From positions 1-34,050 of IMG/VR virus record IMGVR_UViG_3300017782_000090: DNA of 34,050 nucleotides; one strand, 5' to 3'. The notes beneath the pieces are model-generated. The model did not search any database. It saw only the letters and a program-made list of their open reading frames with translations, and had not been told where the DNA came from. The translations under genes and the position numbers were made by a program. The DNA is from a virus. Positions 1 to 8,490 of the stretch are shown here, one piece after another (position 1 is the stretch's first letter; each line of letters starts with the position of its first letter).

Positions 1-321
1 ATTGACGTTGGTTAAGGTGAGATCACCGCCGCCGCCGGTATTAGTCACAGTGCCTCTGAAGACTTCGGAGCCACCGCTAGTAAAGACTTTGAATTTAGAT
101 GCCGTACCCGCATTCACTGTGGTGTCAGTGGTGATAGTATTGGCAGAAACGGAGCCACTATCTGCGGCTCCGAATGCTGGGTTGGTTAAGGGCAGTGTCG
201 CTAACTCAGTATCGGAAGCATCTAGGATTTGCAGAGTACCTGCAGAACCGCCGCTGTCGATTTCGTCCACGATGCCGTTCAAGGCGGCATTCTTAGCACG
301 ATTGGTTAGAGTGATTGCCAC
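1..321 (-). CDS. Capsid-adjacent virion protein, partial (3' end off window)
   Basis: An open frame runs leftward off the window from a GTG at 319-321, 14 bases after the capsid stop. About 107 residues are visible, beginning VAITLTNRAKNAALNGIVDE. The rest is rich in Gly, Ser, Thr and Ala, with beta-strand-like alternation and no membrane segment. Small proteins of this appearance often follow the major capsid gene in marine phages and are usually listed as hypothetical or head proteins. The start choice rests on the purine-rich GGGTAGGGG just upstream and the lack of an in-frame ATG near the capsid stop. A head decoration or head-tail role is inferred from position only. Confidence 0.62.
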   Translation of the reverse strand, partial: MAITLTNRAKNAALNGIVDEIDSGGSAGTLQILDASDTELATLPLTNPAFGAADSGSVSANTITTDTTVNAGTASKFKVFTSGGSEVFRGTVTNTGGGGDLTLTNVN

Positions 322-335
322 TGCCCCTACCCAGA

Positions 336-1394
336 TTATGCGAGGTTATAGTTCGCTGTGAACAGAGCTTCTGGCCTCAGAATCTTGCGCCCATAGAGGC
401 TCATGCCGCGCACGATGTCCGCGAATGTAGTAGGTGACCGGAAGGTCTCAGTCTTAGCAATCTGTTGAGCCGTAGCTACCGCAGATGCGTGACCAGCAAC
501 CATCACCCCGAAGTTGGTTTCAGAACCCGCAGTCGCGGCTGTTCCAGCACCCGTACCTAAGTATGGAAGGTTGTTAGACTTGTAGATTGAGAACCCACGA
601 AGTGTTCCGGGCAAGCGTCCGTTACGCAACTCATCGCCGCCACCGAAGTCAGCGTTAATAAGTTTACTAGACTCGTCCATCAGTACTTCTGCAAATACCG
701 GATCGATTACCACCCAGCGGCCATCTGTGTCTACATTGGCTTGGTCCATTTGCCGTGCAATACGGTTTAGGATTGCCAATGGAGAAGTGATACCACCAGC
801 ACCACCGCCAGCGGCGATTGGAATAGATGTTACTTCTCCAACATTGCCCAAGTCTGAACCACCAAAATCTGTGATATCCAACTTGTTAGTTGCCAACATT
901 TCATCATTGCCAGCGTTAGTATCGGCTTTAGTACCGTTAATATCGCCAGATGCGGAACGCCGCGCCCATGATGAAGGTGTCTTCCAACCGGATAGATAGC
1001 CAAGTACTTCTGCATCAAATGTATCACGCAGCTTGTAACCTGCACGATCACTAGCAAGCTGACCGAACGAAACATGCGAATGCGCCTCTTCGATATCATC
1101 GATAGCGAACTGGAAGTAGTTTGCTTGATCAACGACCATAGTGAAATCGGCGTCAGTCAAGTCTTGTGTCGCCAATTGAGTACCACGCTCATAGGTTGTG
1201 ATAGTGATGTCGGGTTCTTTGATAATCTTAACAGAGTCACCGAAGTTAGCGATTTCTCCAGCATAGTCAGTGTTAGTAACTGACTCTACTACAGACGCCT
1301 TTCTTAGAGCCTTCTGTACTTGCTTGGAGTAGATTACTGGGCTGAAATTGCCCTGATTCAGGTTAGAATAACCGGATGCCTTTGGAAATGCCAT
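336..1394 (-). CDS. Major capsid protein
   Basis: A 352-residue protein that should form the icosahedral head shell. The N-terminal third has the pattern of phage coat proteins from marine podoviruses: a helical N-arm near residues 20-35, then a stretch with GDSVKI, a Thr-rich strand and DQANYFQFAIDD near residue 90. A Gly/Ala-rich loop lies near residues 195-205. The start has a good ribosome site (AAGGA) and follows a leader of about 240 bases with its own promoter. Order scaffold, capsid, capsid-adjacent protein is the usual head-gene order. Length fits an HK97-fold coat without a fused scaffold. The exact family could not be verified here. Confidence 0.88.
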   Translation of the reverse strand: MAFPKASGYSNLNQGNFSPVIYSKQVQKALRKASVVESVTNTDYAGEIANFGDSVKIIKEPDITITTYERGTQLATQDLTDADFTMVVDQANYFQFAIDDIEEAHSHVSFGQLASDRAGYKLRDTFDAEVLGYLSGWKTPSSWARRSASGDINGTKADTNAGNDEMLATNKLDITDFGGSDLGNVGEVTSIPIAAGGGAGGITSPLAILNRIARQMDQANVDTDGRWVVIDPVFAEVLMDESSKLINADFGGGDELRNGRLPGTLRGFSIYKSNNLPYLGTGAGTAATAGSETNFGVMVAGHASAVATAQQIAKTETFRSPTTFADIVRGMSLYGRKILRPEALFTANYNLA

Positions 1395-1639
1395 TGCTTT
1401 AAAATCCTTGTATGAAATGGCTTAAAATAAACTTCTAGGCACACGTAATTGTGTGATTAATAAAATGATTAAATAATTCTAGAAGCAGCTAGATCAGACA
1501 ATTAAACAACAGTGTCAGCTTGATTAGAGTATCGCTAATGGCGGGTCTAACGCACTGGTAGACTTTGTATCTATTATCTGGAGGGAGATGCGGGGTGTAC
1601 TCTCTAAGAGTGTCCTACATCTATGAAATCAATGGTTTC
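1395..1639 (-). other. Long structured leader of the capsid transcript
   Basis: No credible gene is seen. From the predicted transcription start to the capsid ATG the leader is about 240 bases. It contains a nested hairpin at about 1587-1624: the outer arms are AGATG and CATCT, and the inner stem is ACTCT-TAG-AGAGT. Such a leader could stabilise the capsid messenger or control its translation, but this is inference. No run of T follows the hairpin, so it does not look like a terminator. Confidence 0.45.
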
Positions 1640-1668
1640 ATTATAACACATTGACGCAACTAATACAA
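1640..1668 (-). promoter_or_regulatory. Capsid gene promoter, sigma-70 type
   Basis: On the minus strand the -35 is TTGTAT at 1663-1668 and the -10 is a perfect TATAAT at 1640-1645, with 17 bases between them. It lies between scaffold and capsid, so it would give the capsid gene extra transcription beyond read-through of the packaging operon. The prediction is from sequence alone. Confidence 0.7.
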
Positions 1669-1704
1669 TAGTTAATTACTAAGATACTGCACCCCCAAGG
1701 GCGC

Positions 1705-1760
1705 AGCCGTAGGCTATAGTTAAGTGGCTTAATTGTCAACCTAAGCCTACGGCTTTTTTT
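1705..1760. terminator. Long-stem hairpin with T-run on the plus strand, after the scaffold gene
   Basis: AGCCGTAGGCT at 1705-1715 pairs perfectly with AGCCTACGGCT at 1744-1754 across a 28-base loop. Seven or more T follow on the plus strand (1754-1760). That polarity faces against the genes around it. On the minus strand the same hairpin begins right after the scaffold stop and lacks a T-run, so it may act there as an RNA-stabilising or processing structure. A TTGACA on the minus strand lies inside the loop. Confidence 0.5.
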
Positions 1761-2535
1761 ATCTGGCAGCGCCAGAAATATCGTAGGAGAATGTACCGGA
1801 AGCAATTGCGGCTTGAATGGCTTCTTCATTGGCCTCATACTCACGATCACTCATGGCCTGTACCATACTCTCAGAGAAGGTGGCCTTGCTGCCGGTGGTT
1901 GGTGCAGAAGATGATGTACGGCCAACAGCTTCAGCGGCTGACTTAGTCTTCTTCGTGCGTTTACCTGTATCGATTTTATACAGATCAATTGTTCGAGCAG
2001 CCCACTTAGCGTCTGTAGTATTCTTATACACACTGTCTTGAAGGGCGGTTGGCTGTTCAGCCACCCACTCATGGAATGCTGCATCATTTCGTATTTCTAC
2101 AAAGTCAGGGTGCAGAGCCAGTAGCTCTTGTTCAGCCGACTGTTTGTGTAGATTACGTTCAAATTTCTCTACCTGCTTTAGACGCTCTTCGCCTTCTTGC
2201 AGAGCCTCGTTAGCCCGTTTTCTGGCTATAGTATCAACGATTTTGGCAACATCTGGGTAGCGGTTAGACCACGCCTCAACTTCTTCATCTGTCTTCGGGA
2301 AGCGTATTTGCTTCTTAGTGGCTGCATCTAGCTGTTTTTTTACTTCAGCTATTTCCTTATCTTTTTGATCGCGTACCGTCTGTATATGCCGCTGAATGTC
2401 CTGATACCGCTTCTTATAGCTTTCCTCTTCAGCGTTTAATTGCTCTTGAGGTTCAGGTTGCTGTTGAGCCATTTCTTCTGTGTAGGTTAAATCTTCTTCA
2501 GTATCGGGTGTACGAGTATACTTTTGTTTTAACAT
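1759..2535 (-). CDS. Scaffolding protein
   Basis: A 258-residue hydrophilic protein with no membrane segment. It has a long charged helical and coiled-coil stretch at about residues 35-150, rich in Glu, Lys and Gln, and a Ser/Thr-rich linker near residues 205-220. It sits immediately before the capsid gene, as phage head scaffolds do. Scaffolds guide coat assembly into a procapsid and then leave the head. The ATG has AAGGAAAC upstream. Assignment rests on composition and gene order, since scaffolds are poorly conserved in sequence. A Lys/Arg-containing C-terminal end would be the expected coat-binding part. Confidence 0.75.
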   Translation of the reverse strand: MLKQKYTRTPDTEEDLTYTEEMAQQQPEPQEQLNAEEESYKKRYQDIQRHIQTVRDQKDKEIAEVKKQLDAATKKQIRFPKTDEEVEAWSNRYPDVAKIVDTIARKRANEALQEGEERLKQVEKFERNLHKQSAEQELLALHPDFVEIRNDAAFHEWVAEQPTALQDSVYKNTTDAKWAARTIDLYKIDTGKRTKKTKSAAEAVGRTSSSAPTTGSKATFSESMVQAMSDREYEANEEAIQAAIASGTFSYDISGAAR

Positions 2536-2574
2536 TGAGTTTCCTTATGGGTCCGATAATCTTCGGGTATCCAA

Positions 2575-3537
2575 TTAAACCATGAATGCTATCTTCTGTT
2601 TCTTGAGCATTCCGGGTAGGGTTTTTGATACAGGCATAATCTCTTCAATATCGTCTGTATCGTCTAATTGATCGTCTACCTCGACGGCAGCGACCTCTAT
2701 ATCCATCTCTTCAGATGGAATTTCTTCTGATGCTTGGACTTCCTCGTAGGCTTCTTCTTGTTGGGTATCACCCTCATCCGAAACTTCGGTGTCCTCAGAG
2801 CTTTTGCTATTGGATTTTTCTTCGACATGCTGGATCAAACCGTCCATCTGCATAGCCATGAGACCCATCTCAGCTTCAGCTTGCATATCTTTAATATGCT
2901 TTAAGCCGTGCCATGAGACTACGTGAGCAGGTAAAACGTATTCGCCTTCTGAAATCATGGCCTCAATATCATCGCGCACATTAGTTGCGCTGGAGCCAAT
3001 TGGAATGGGATTGCCACTTACATCATCATAACCCATGATGCCGTCCATCATACCGCCGCAGGAGCCGTCACAGTCTCCCTCACAGCCGCAAGCCATGCCG
3101 CCGTGGTACATCTTTAGAGCAGTCTTCTGAGTAGCATCTCCGACTTCTTTTTCACGGGGAGACAGCATACCGTCTTCGTTGGTGTCGGCTTTTTTATCAT
3201 CACGCTGAAATTTCTTAGCTGCCATGTCTTTTCCCTCTTGTGTGGTAATTCCCTTAGTGGCGGTAGCTACGCCGCCTAATGCAAAGCCTGTTCCCTTAAT
3301 CGACTCCCAGACCGGACCCATGTTGAAGCCTAGCTTCTGACCGCCTAGCATCACGCCCATGAGACCTAACTTCGCAACATCTCTAAAGGTTACGTTACCG
3401 TCCTCATCTCTGGCGTCCTCTAAGGCATCCAGCCGGTCCTGCTCCTCAAAGTCTTCTGGGTAGCGTTCCCGTAAGTACTTCTGCTCCATCTCGTAGAGGT
3501 CACCTAAGTACTTCTCGTATTCAGCTTGTTCGCTCAT
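2575..3537 (-). CDS. Virion-operon protein with EF-hand-like loop and Cys-rich segment
   Basis: A 320-residue protein of unknown role. Residues 1-55 are charged and helical, and residues 56-100 are Gly-rich with a weak hydrophobic stretch. Residues 118-129 read DTNEDGMLSPRE, a canonical EF-hand calcium loop (acidic or Asn at positions 1, 3 and 5, Gly at 6, Glu at 12). A degenerate second loop lies near residues 42-53. Residues 150-160 hold four Cys in a Gly/Asp-rich run. Near residues 187-205 is ISEGEYVLPAHVV, a pattern I associate with phage virion-associated proteins. The last 80 residues are strongly acidic. It lies between scaffold and an 858-residue virion-type protein. A structural or ejection-linked role is inference. 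Confidence 0.6.
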   Translation of the reverse strand: MSEQAEYEKYLGDLYEMEQKYLRERYPEDFEEQDRLDALEDARDEDGNVTFRDVAKLGLMGVMLGGQKLGFNMGPVWESIKGTGFALGGVATATKGITTQEGKDMAAKKFQRDDKKADTNEDGMLSPREKEVGDATQKTALKMYHGGMACGCEGDCDGSCGGMMDGIMGYDDVSGNPIPIGSSATNVRDDIEAMISEGEYVLPAHVVSWHGLKHIKDMQAEAEMGLMAMQMDGLIQHVEEKSNSKSSEDTEVSDEGDTQQEEAYEEVQASEEIPSEEMDIEVAAVEVDDQLDDTDDIEEIMPVSKTLPGMLKKQKIAFMV

Positions 3538-3546
3538 AAAATTTCC

Positions 3547-6123
3547 TTACTGGGGAGTGGCAAAGCCTTCTTCTTCGGCAGGGGCTTCTTCTGCGGTAGC
3601 TAAACCAGCGGCTCCCATGAGACCTGCGGTTGCAATGCCAATATCTCTACGTTTGCCATCAAAGCTTTTCCAAGAAGGTACTAAGTTCTGACCGCCAGCA
3701 CCGTAATCATCAGCTATTTCAATAATTCTTTCTCTGGCCGCTTGTGAGGTTAATATACCCTCATCAACCATATTCCAGACGGCTTCTACGCTGGATACAA
3801 AGCTTTTGTTTGCCTTTAAAGTTTTTGGAAACAAAGTCCGTAATTGCTCCCACGAAACAGATTGCATTTCTCTAGGAAGTACGCCTCTAAGTTTAGCTGC
3901 TTCTGAGGTAGCATCGAAGTACAATCCGTAGCTTCCGCTAGTTCCTGAAAGCTTGTCTCCAGCATTTGACCACCTACGAGGGTCACCTTTGACGTTTGCT
4001 CCTGAAAGGCCTTGAGTAACTTCAGTAGCTTTTTGCCCTAAAGGTCTAAACAACCCCGCTGCAATCTGGTGCGTATCTACTGTAACATCTTTAGGGCTGT
4101 CAGGATTTAAAATATTGTTAAAGAAGTTACGGACTTTATGCGCGTTACCTAGCTCAGGGGAAATAGAATCTAACTCTCCATCACCATCTAATATACGAAT
4201 GGCCTTTTCCATATTAGGAAAGCTTTGATGTACAAGAGTGCTAGGACTACCTGCTTTATTAACATCATATCCTAGTAAATCACCTTCGGGGCTAACTTCT
4301 CTAAAGTTGCTACCAAAATGTGCCTCGTCATAGGCTCTTATCCATAGTGCTTTTTCCATAGGGGTTTCCATATCGCCCCAAGGTCTTCCCACCACATTTT
4401 CAAATTCTGGTTGTTTTTGCCAAGCTGTCTTAGCATCACCCTTAGCACTGGCTTTGACTGTATTAGATACCGCAGACATTTCAGAGGTCCACGGCGCATT
4501 TGGCCCTAATTCAGCATTATGTTTAATAATGCGTTCAGCCATTGCTACGTTTTGAAACCAGTCTTTCCCCGGAGATAGTGCAGCCAAAACACCTGCGGTC
4601 TTAGTATCCGAAACACCAAATCTATTTGCTAGACCCAGAGCAATTCTATTAGCCCCTTTATACCACTGAGCAGACTCTTCAGCGATACCTAGTTTGTCAG
4701 ACATATCATACAAACTGACAATGTTTTCAGTCATTCTATTGGTAATATTTGCCTGTGTTTCAGCTACATCGTCTGACCAAAGCTTATTAAATCCGGGGTA
4801 GCCCTCAATAATCATTTTGAAGTTTGCTTCATTGTTGAAGTTTTGTGCTAAACCTGCACCGTCTGAAATCAAAGTACCCGAACCTACTTTGTCAAAGTCT
4901 TCAGACTCTCGCCCAGCCATTGGACCCCTAGTCATAACGTCTTGAGTTGGTATGCGAGTATCTACCCGACGATCTATGTCGAGCATGTTTTCTGTCTGCT
5001 CGGCTACTGTAGCAGGTACTGTACCGGAACTTTTCTTACGAATAGTTACACCAGCGGCTCCAAGCTTATTATTAACAACCTCAAAATTATCGCCTAAAGT
5101 TTCTTGTACATATTCACGTAGTTCACTTTGGGTGAAACCTTTTTGATAAGTTCCTGCAGAAGTAATAAGAGACATTGCCTCTGGCCCTGCATCACCTTTG
5201 GCGTTTAAAACATCGCGGCCTCTAGTGGTTATGATGGCAGTGCCGTCTGGCTGTAATATACGGCCAATGTCTTTAACAATTTCATCCCGTGTTTCTTTAG
5301 GAACGACATTCAAAACATTTAGATTGGTAATACGTTTGTAAGAACCCTCTGGTATATCTGCACCGGAATTAAACGTAGGCTCAAAACCTTCACGGGGAAA
5401 TGGCTCAAAAGTATCATATCCCAGTTCCCTCTGAGATAGACCTAGTCCAGCACCATAGTCCAAAGTAGAGCCTTCTCCTGATAGATCGGTAAGAAGGGCG
5501 TCTGCTTTTTTATATGTGGGTAATGTACCCGCTATTTGGGTTCTTTGCGAATTAGACGCTGGTGGTAGTTCTATTTCAGGTTCATCTTTAGACTTAAATG
5601 AAACATTGCCCATATTCATGCCTACAGTATTAGGATCAAACTCAACTTCAGGCATTGCGTTGGCTAGTACCTTAGCTCCTTTGATACCCACACCCGCCGC
5701 GGGGATAAGAGCAGACGCACCTAATGCATCACTCATAACGCCTTCTCTTGCGGCTGTTATTTGCTCACCAGTAGCAGAAGTCATATCCACGCCGTACATT
5801 TCCTGTAGGCGTTCATCCAAGTCTTTAGTGAATAAGTCCTTAGTGCTAGTGGCTACTTCTTTTACCGCTTCTTTAGTAGTTTCTATGGGAGCCTTGATAA
5901 AGTCTTTGGCCCCTTCGTAGATGCCCTGACCAGCCTGTTTCATAAAGCCAATTTCATCTTCGTTGATGGTCCGTCCTAGCTTCTCCCCGAAGCTGTCATA
6001 CTCATTATCTAAGCCAATGACGTTGTCTAGAATTAGCTCGCCGTATCCCATGCCTTTTTGGGTTTCCTCAAGGTCATCATCTACCTTCTCGCCGCCACCA
6101 AACATGTACTCGTACAGACCCAT
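3547..6123 (-). CDS. Large virion-operon protein with methyltransferase-like domain
   Basis: An 858-residue multidomain protein. Residues 1-190 are low-complexity and helical, with a Gly/Ala-rich segment near 132-155. Residues 200-364 resemble an S-adenosylmethionine-dependent methyltransferase: motif I is TLDYGAGLG near 220-228, NVLNVVP near 269-275 would fit motif IV, and ILQPDGTAIITTRGRDV near 289-305 fits the late strand. Residues 400-760 are a separate helical domain with an ALSPGKDWFQN motif, of a kind I have seen in large phage proteins without known activity. The last 30 residues are Gly/Ala/Glu-rich. The start overlaps the next gene stop as TAATG. It is probably packaged or ejected, but the substrate is unknown. 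Confidence 0.65.
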   Translation of the reverse strand: MGLYEYMFGGGEKVDDDLEETQKGMGYGELILDNVIGLDNEYDSFGEKLGRTINEDEIGFMKQAGQGIYEGAKDFIKAPIETTKEAVKEVATSTKDLFTKDLDERLQEMYGVDMTSATGEQITAAREGVMSDALGASALIPAAGVGIKGAKVLANAMPEVEFDPNTVGMNMGNVSFKSKDEPEIELPPASNSQRTQIAGTLPTYKKADALLTDLSGEGSTLDYGAGLGLSQRELGYDTFEPFPREGFEPTFNSGADIPEGSYKRITNLNVLNVVPKETRDEIVKDIGRILQPDGTAIITTRGRDVLNAKGDAGPEAMSLITSAGTYQKGFTQSELREYVQETLGDNFEVVNNKLGAAGVTIRKKSSGTVPATVAEQTENMLDIDRRVDTRIPTQDVMTRGPMAGRESEDFDKVGSGTLISDGAGLAQNFNNEANFKMIIEGYPGFNKLWSDDVAETQANITNRMTENIVSLYDMSDKLGIAEESAQWYKGANRIALGLANRFGVSDTKTAGVLAALSPGKDWFQNVAMAERIIKHNAELGPNAPWTSEMSAVSNTVKASAKGDAKTAWQKQPEFENVVGRPWGDMETPMEKALWIRAYDEAHFGSNFREVSPEGDLLGYDVNKAGSPSTLVHQSFPNMEKAIRILDGDGELDSISPELGNAHKVRNFFNNILNPDSPKDVTVDTHQIAAGLFRPLGQKATEVTQGLSGANVKGDPRRWSNAGDKLSGTSGSYGLYFDATSEAAKLRGVLPREMQSVSWEQLRTLFPKTLKANKSFVSSVEAVWNMVDEGILTSQAARERIIEIADDYGAGGQNLVPSWKSFDGKRRDIGIATAGLMGAAGLATAEEAPAEEEGFATPQ

Positions 6124-6338
6124 TATTCGGCTCCCTTAATTACTTCATCCCGAAGAGTTTCAATCCGCTTCAATTCAGCGATAGCACCCTGAATCTCCAA
6201 CACACGGTGGTGGTCCTTCATGGTCTCCAAGAGGCCGTGGTACTGCTTGATACGAGCATTGGCGTAGTCCTTGAGAGATGCGTACTGATCCCTGTCATTG
6301 ACTAAGGGTAGGAGACCCCTGAAAAACTGCTTATCCAT
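6123..6338 (-). CDS. Small coiled-coil protein beside portal
   Basis: A 71-residue, highly helical, charged protein with no Cys and no membrane segment. It is joined to both neighbours by TAATG stop-start overlaps: the portal stop overlaps its ATG, and its stop overlaps the ATG of the 858-residue protein. That tight coupling supports a real gene and suggests fixed stoichiometry with the portal or internal proteins. Small helical proteins at this position are common in podovirus head operons. No function is assigned. Confidence 0.72.
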   Translation of the reverse strand: MDKQFFRGLLPLVNDRDQYASLKDYANARIKQYHGLLETMKDHHRVLEIQGAIAELKRIETLRDEVIKGAE

Positions 6339-8488
6339 TACTGTAGTGGACCCTGAGGCGGTTGCTGGGGCTGTGGTGCGTTACCGCCGTTGGCTCCCCC
6401 GCCGCCTCCTGTGAAGCCCTGTGCGTCTGGCTCTGGGGCTGCTCCAGCGACTATATTCCCGCCGCCGTTACCTGTGGGGTCAGCTACGGGTGGTGGACCC
6501 TGTGGAGCCTCTCCCTGAGCCTGTGGCTGCTCTGGGGGCGGTGGCATCATAGCTGCTATCTCAGCCATCATCTTCTGTTGAATAGCTGCCTCACGCGGAT
6601 CGTTGAGTATCTTGTCCTCATCCAAGTCCATAGAAGACGCAAGCTCTCTCAAGATGTAGTCATACTTAACAAACGGCTGCATCGAGGGATTGGCAGTCAT
6701 CTGCATGAACTGCAGGAGCCTCTGGCTGCGTACCTCATTCCGCATCAGGCTCTCAGTACCTCTAGCCTTAACGTCGAGGTCTCCGATAAACTCCTTGTCG
6801 AAGTTAAACTGCATGTTAAATGCGAAGAGGCTCTTACCTAGCGGCCCTAGTAAATAGTCATCAATATTCCTGACTACAGCCTTAATATTCTGTGCGGCTG
6901 CTCCCATTAGCATAGACATACCACTAGCGGTTCTACCAACCCCACCTACGGCTCCAGAACCGTGTGAGTAGCTGGGTATACCTGTAGCCTCATCAGCAAG
7001 CTGTCGGCTCTTATCGAACATCATTAATAGCTCTTGAGATACGTTAGGAAACTTAGTGCCGAAGAGTGCCTGTCCGGGCGCTCCAGCCTGTCTTCTAAAG
7101 ACTTTTCCCGGATATACAGACATATCCTGCCCCGGAACTAAGTTAGTCTCATCAAGCTCAATTAATAGGTTCCCTGATAGAGCGGCGTTATCTACTGCCA
7201 TCCGCATAAAGCCATTCATCAGCAATTGCGTGTCTGTCATGTTCTCAGCTACGCCAATTCCAAAGAAGCTGTATGGATTAAGCTCATAAGGTACGGATAG
7301 GTAGGGAATACGGCTAGGAGTGAATGGATTGAGTACTAGGCGTAGTATTTGCCCGTTACATACCCAGATGTTTACTTGTAGCTCATCCTTGTCGGCTAAT
7401 TCCTTTGGGATATCAATATCGGCCTCATCTGCAAGCTCTGCATCTAAAACACCCCAGTATTCCAGTACCTCAAACCTAGCCATCTCCGCAGAGATAGCGT
7501 CATCCTCTAGAGTGTCTTCCCAGTATTCTTTCTGGTAAGATGGTCCGTACTCAAGTGCTAATTCTATGCTCTCGTTACGGAAGTGAGGTCGTTTCTTTAG
7601 AGAACGCATCTGAGTGCGGTTTAGGCGGTGTCTCTGTACGGTAAACTCAGCCTCAGACATATTACGGGCGTCTGGGTCAGGGTAAAAATCCCAAATGCTG
7701 ACGTATTCCATCTTAGGGATGGTCTCAAACAGCGGATCGTAGTTACCATCCTCAGTCCAGCGGGGATATTCCTTGTCCATAGCAAATGGACCTTTGAATA
7801 CGCCGGTTCCAAAGAGAGTACACTCAAATGCTACTGATCGAAGGTGCTTAGGGGCGTCAGTCTCATCCAACTGATCGTGCATAAGCTTTTCCATCTTCTG
7901 AGCGGCGCGTTTAGCTGGCTCAAAGGTGATAGAACCTTCCATAGTACCTACGCCTAGCTCTAAATCCTTCTCAACAGGCTGTAACTTCTTTTTATACAGG
8001 CCTAATTGCTTGGCTAAGTCAGGCCGTGCAATAGAAGTAGGTACTTCATAGTCAACGTCAGTCTTTTCTTTGACTTTTTCGTCGGTGAGAGCGTTTGGAT
8101 TGTAATTTACGGCCCCAGCTACGTTATTTGGGAACTGTCTGGCCTCAATACCGATAGGAAACTTAGATCCAGCAAATAATACGTCCACAACTTGTGCGTA
8201 GGCAGCTAAGACCTTGGTTTTAGTGATCTTTACAAAGGCCTTAGACTTTTCAGATTCATTAAATTGCACTTCACTGGAGTATAGGCCGCGATAATTGCGG
8301 TAAGAATCCAGCCAACGCTCTTCATCTGTTAGTCTGGCGTCTTTTGAGCGGTTGTATTGGCTCTCTACGAAGGCAACTGTACCGGAATAGCCTATATTTT
8401 CCTCTTCTACATTACTGCCCTCTTCTAGAGGCACTACAATGTCAGTGTCGGTAGCGTCTTCCGGTATAGGTTTGTCCATTAATGCCAT
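6338..8488 (-). CDS. Portal protein (head-tail connector)
   Basis: A 716-residue protein that should form the dodecameric ring through which DNA enters and leaves the head. Typical portal features are the N-terminal region with ERWLDSYRNYRG near residue 58, the central CTLFGTGVFKG and WDFYPDPDARNMSEAEF segments, PYLSVPYELNPYSFFGIGVAENM near 400, and the conserved helix after DKSRQLADEATGIPSYSHG. The last 90 residues are Pro, Gln and Gly-rich and probably disordered. Its length resembles the P22-like and marine podovirus portals, longer than T7 gp8. It lies directly after terminase with a two-base gap. Only a weak ribosome site (GGGTACT) precedes the ATG, consistent with coupling. Confidence 0.9.
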   Translation of the reverse strand: MALMDKPIPEDATDTDIVVPLEEGSNVEEENIGYSGTVAFVESQYNRSKDARLTDEERWLDSYRNYRGLYSSEVQFNESEKSKAFVKITKTKVLAAYAQVVDVLFAGSKFPIGIEARQFPNNVAGAVNYNPNALTDEKVKEKTDVDYEVPTSIARPDLAKQLGLYKKKLQPVEKDLELGVGTMEGSITFEPAKRAAQKMEKLMHDQLDETDAPKHLRSVAFECTLFGTGVFKGPFAMDKEYPRWTEDGNYDPLFETIPKMEYVSIWDFYPDPDARNMSEAEFTVQRHRLNRTQMRSLKKRPHFRNESIELALEYGPSYQKEYWEDTLEDDAISAEMARFEVLEYWGVLDAELADEADIDIPKELADKDELQVNIWVCNGQILRLVLNPFTPSRIPYLSVPYELNPYSFFGIGVAENMTDTQLLMNGFMRMAVDNAALSGNLLIELDETNLVPGQDMSVYPGKVFRRQAGAPGQALFGTKFPNVSQELLMMFDKSRQLADEATGIPSYSHGSGAVGGVGRTASGMSMLMGAAAQNIKAVVRNIDDYLLGPLGKSLFAFNMQFNFDKEFIGDLDVKARGTESLMRNEVRSQRLLQFMQMTANPSMQPFVKYDYILRELASSMDLDEDKILNDPREAAIQQKMMAEIAAMMPPPPEQPQAQGEAPQGPPPVADPTGNGGGNIVAGAAPEPDAQGFTGGGGGANGGNAPQPQQPPQGPLQ

Positions 8489-8490
8489 TT

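Noticed and set aside
2-361. Plus-strand open frame at the left edge
   Set aside because: It is antisense to the capsid-adjacent gene, which has a better composition and fits the operon. The plus-strand product has a low-complexity Val/Pro/Ser composition.
1728-1745. Second capsid promoter using TTGACA in the hairpin loop with TATAGC
   Set aside because: The spacer is 15 bases and the -10 is poor. The promoter at 1640-1668 is much better.
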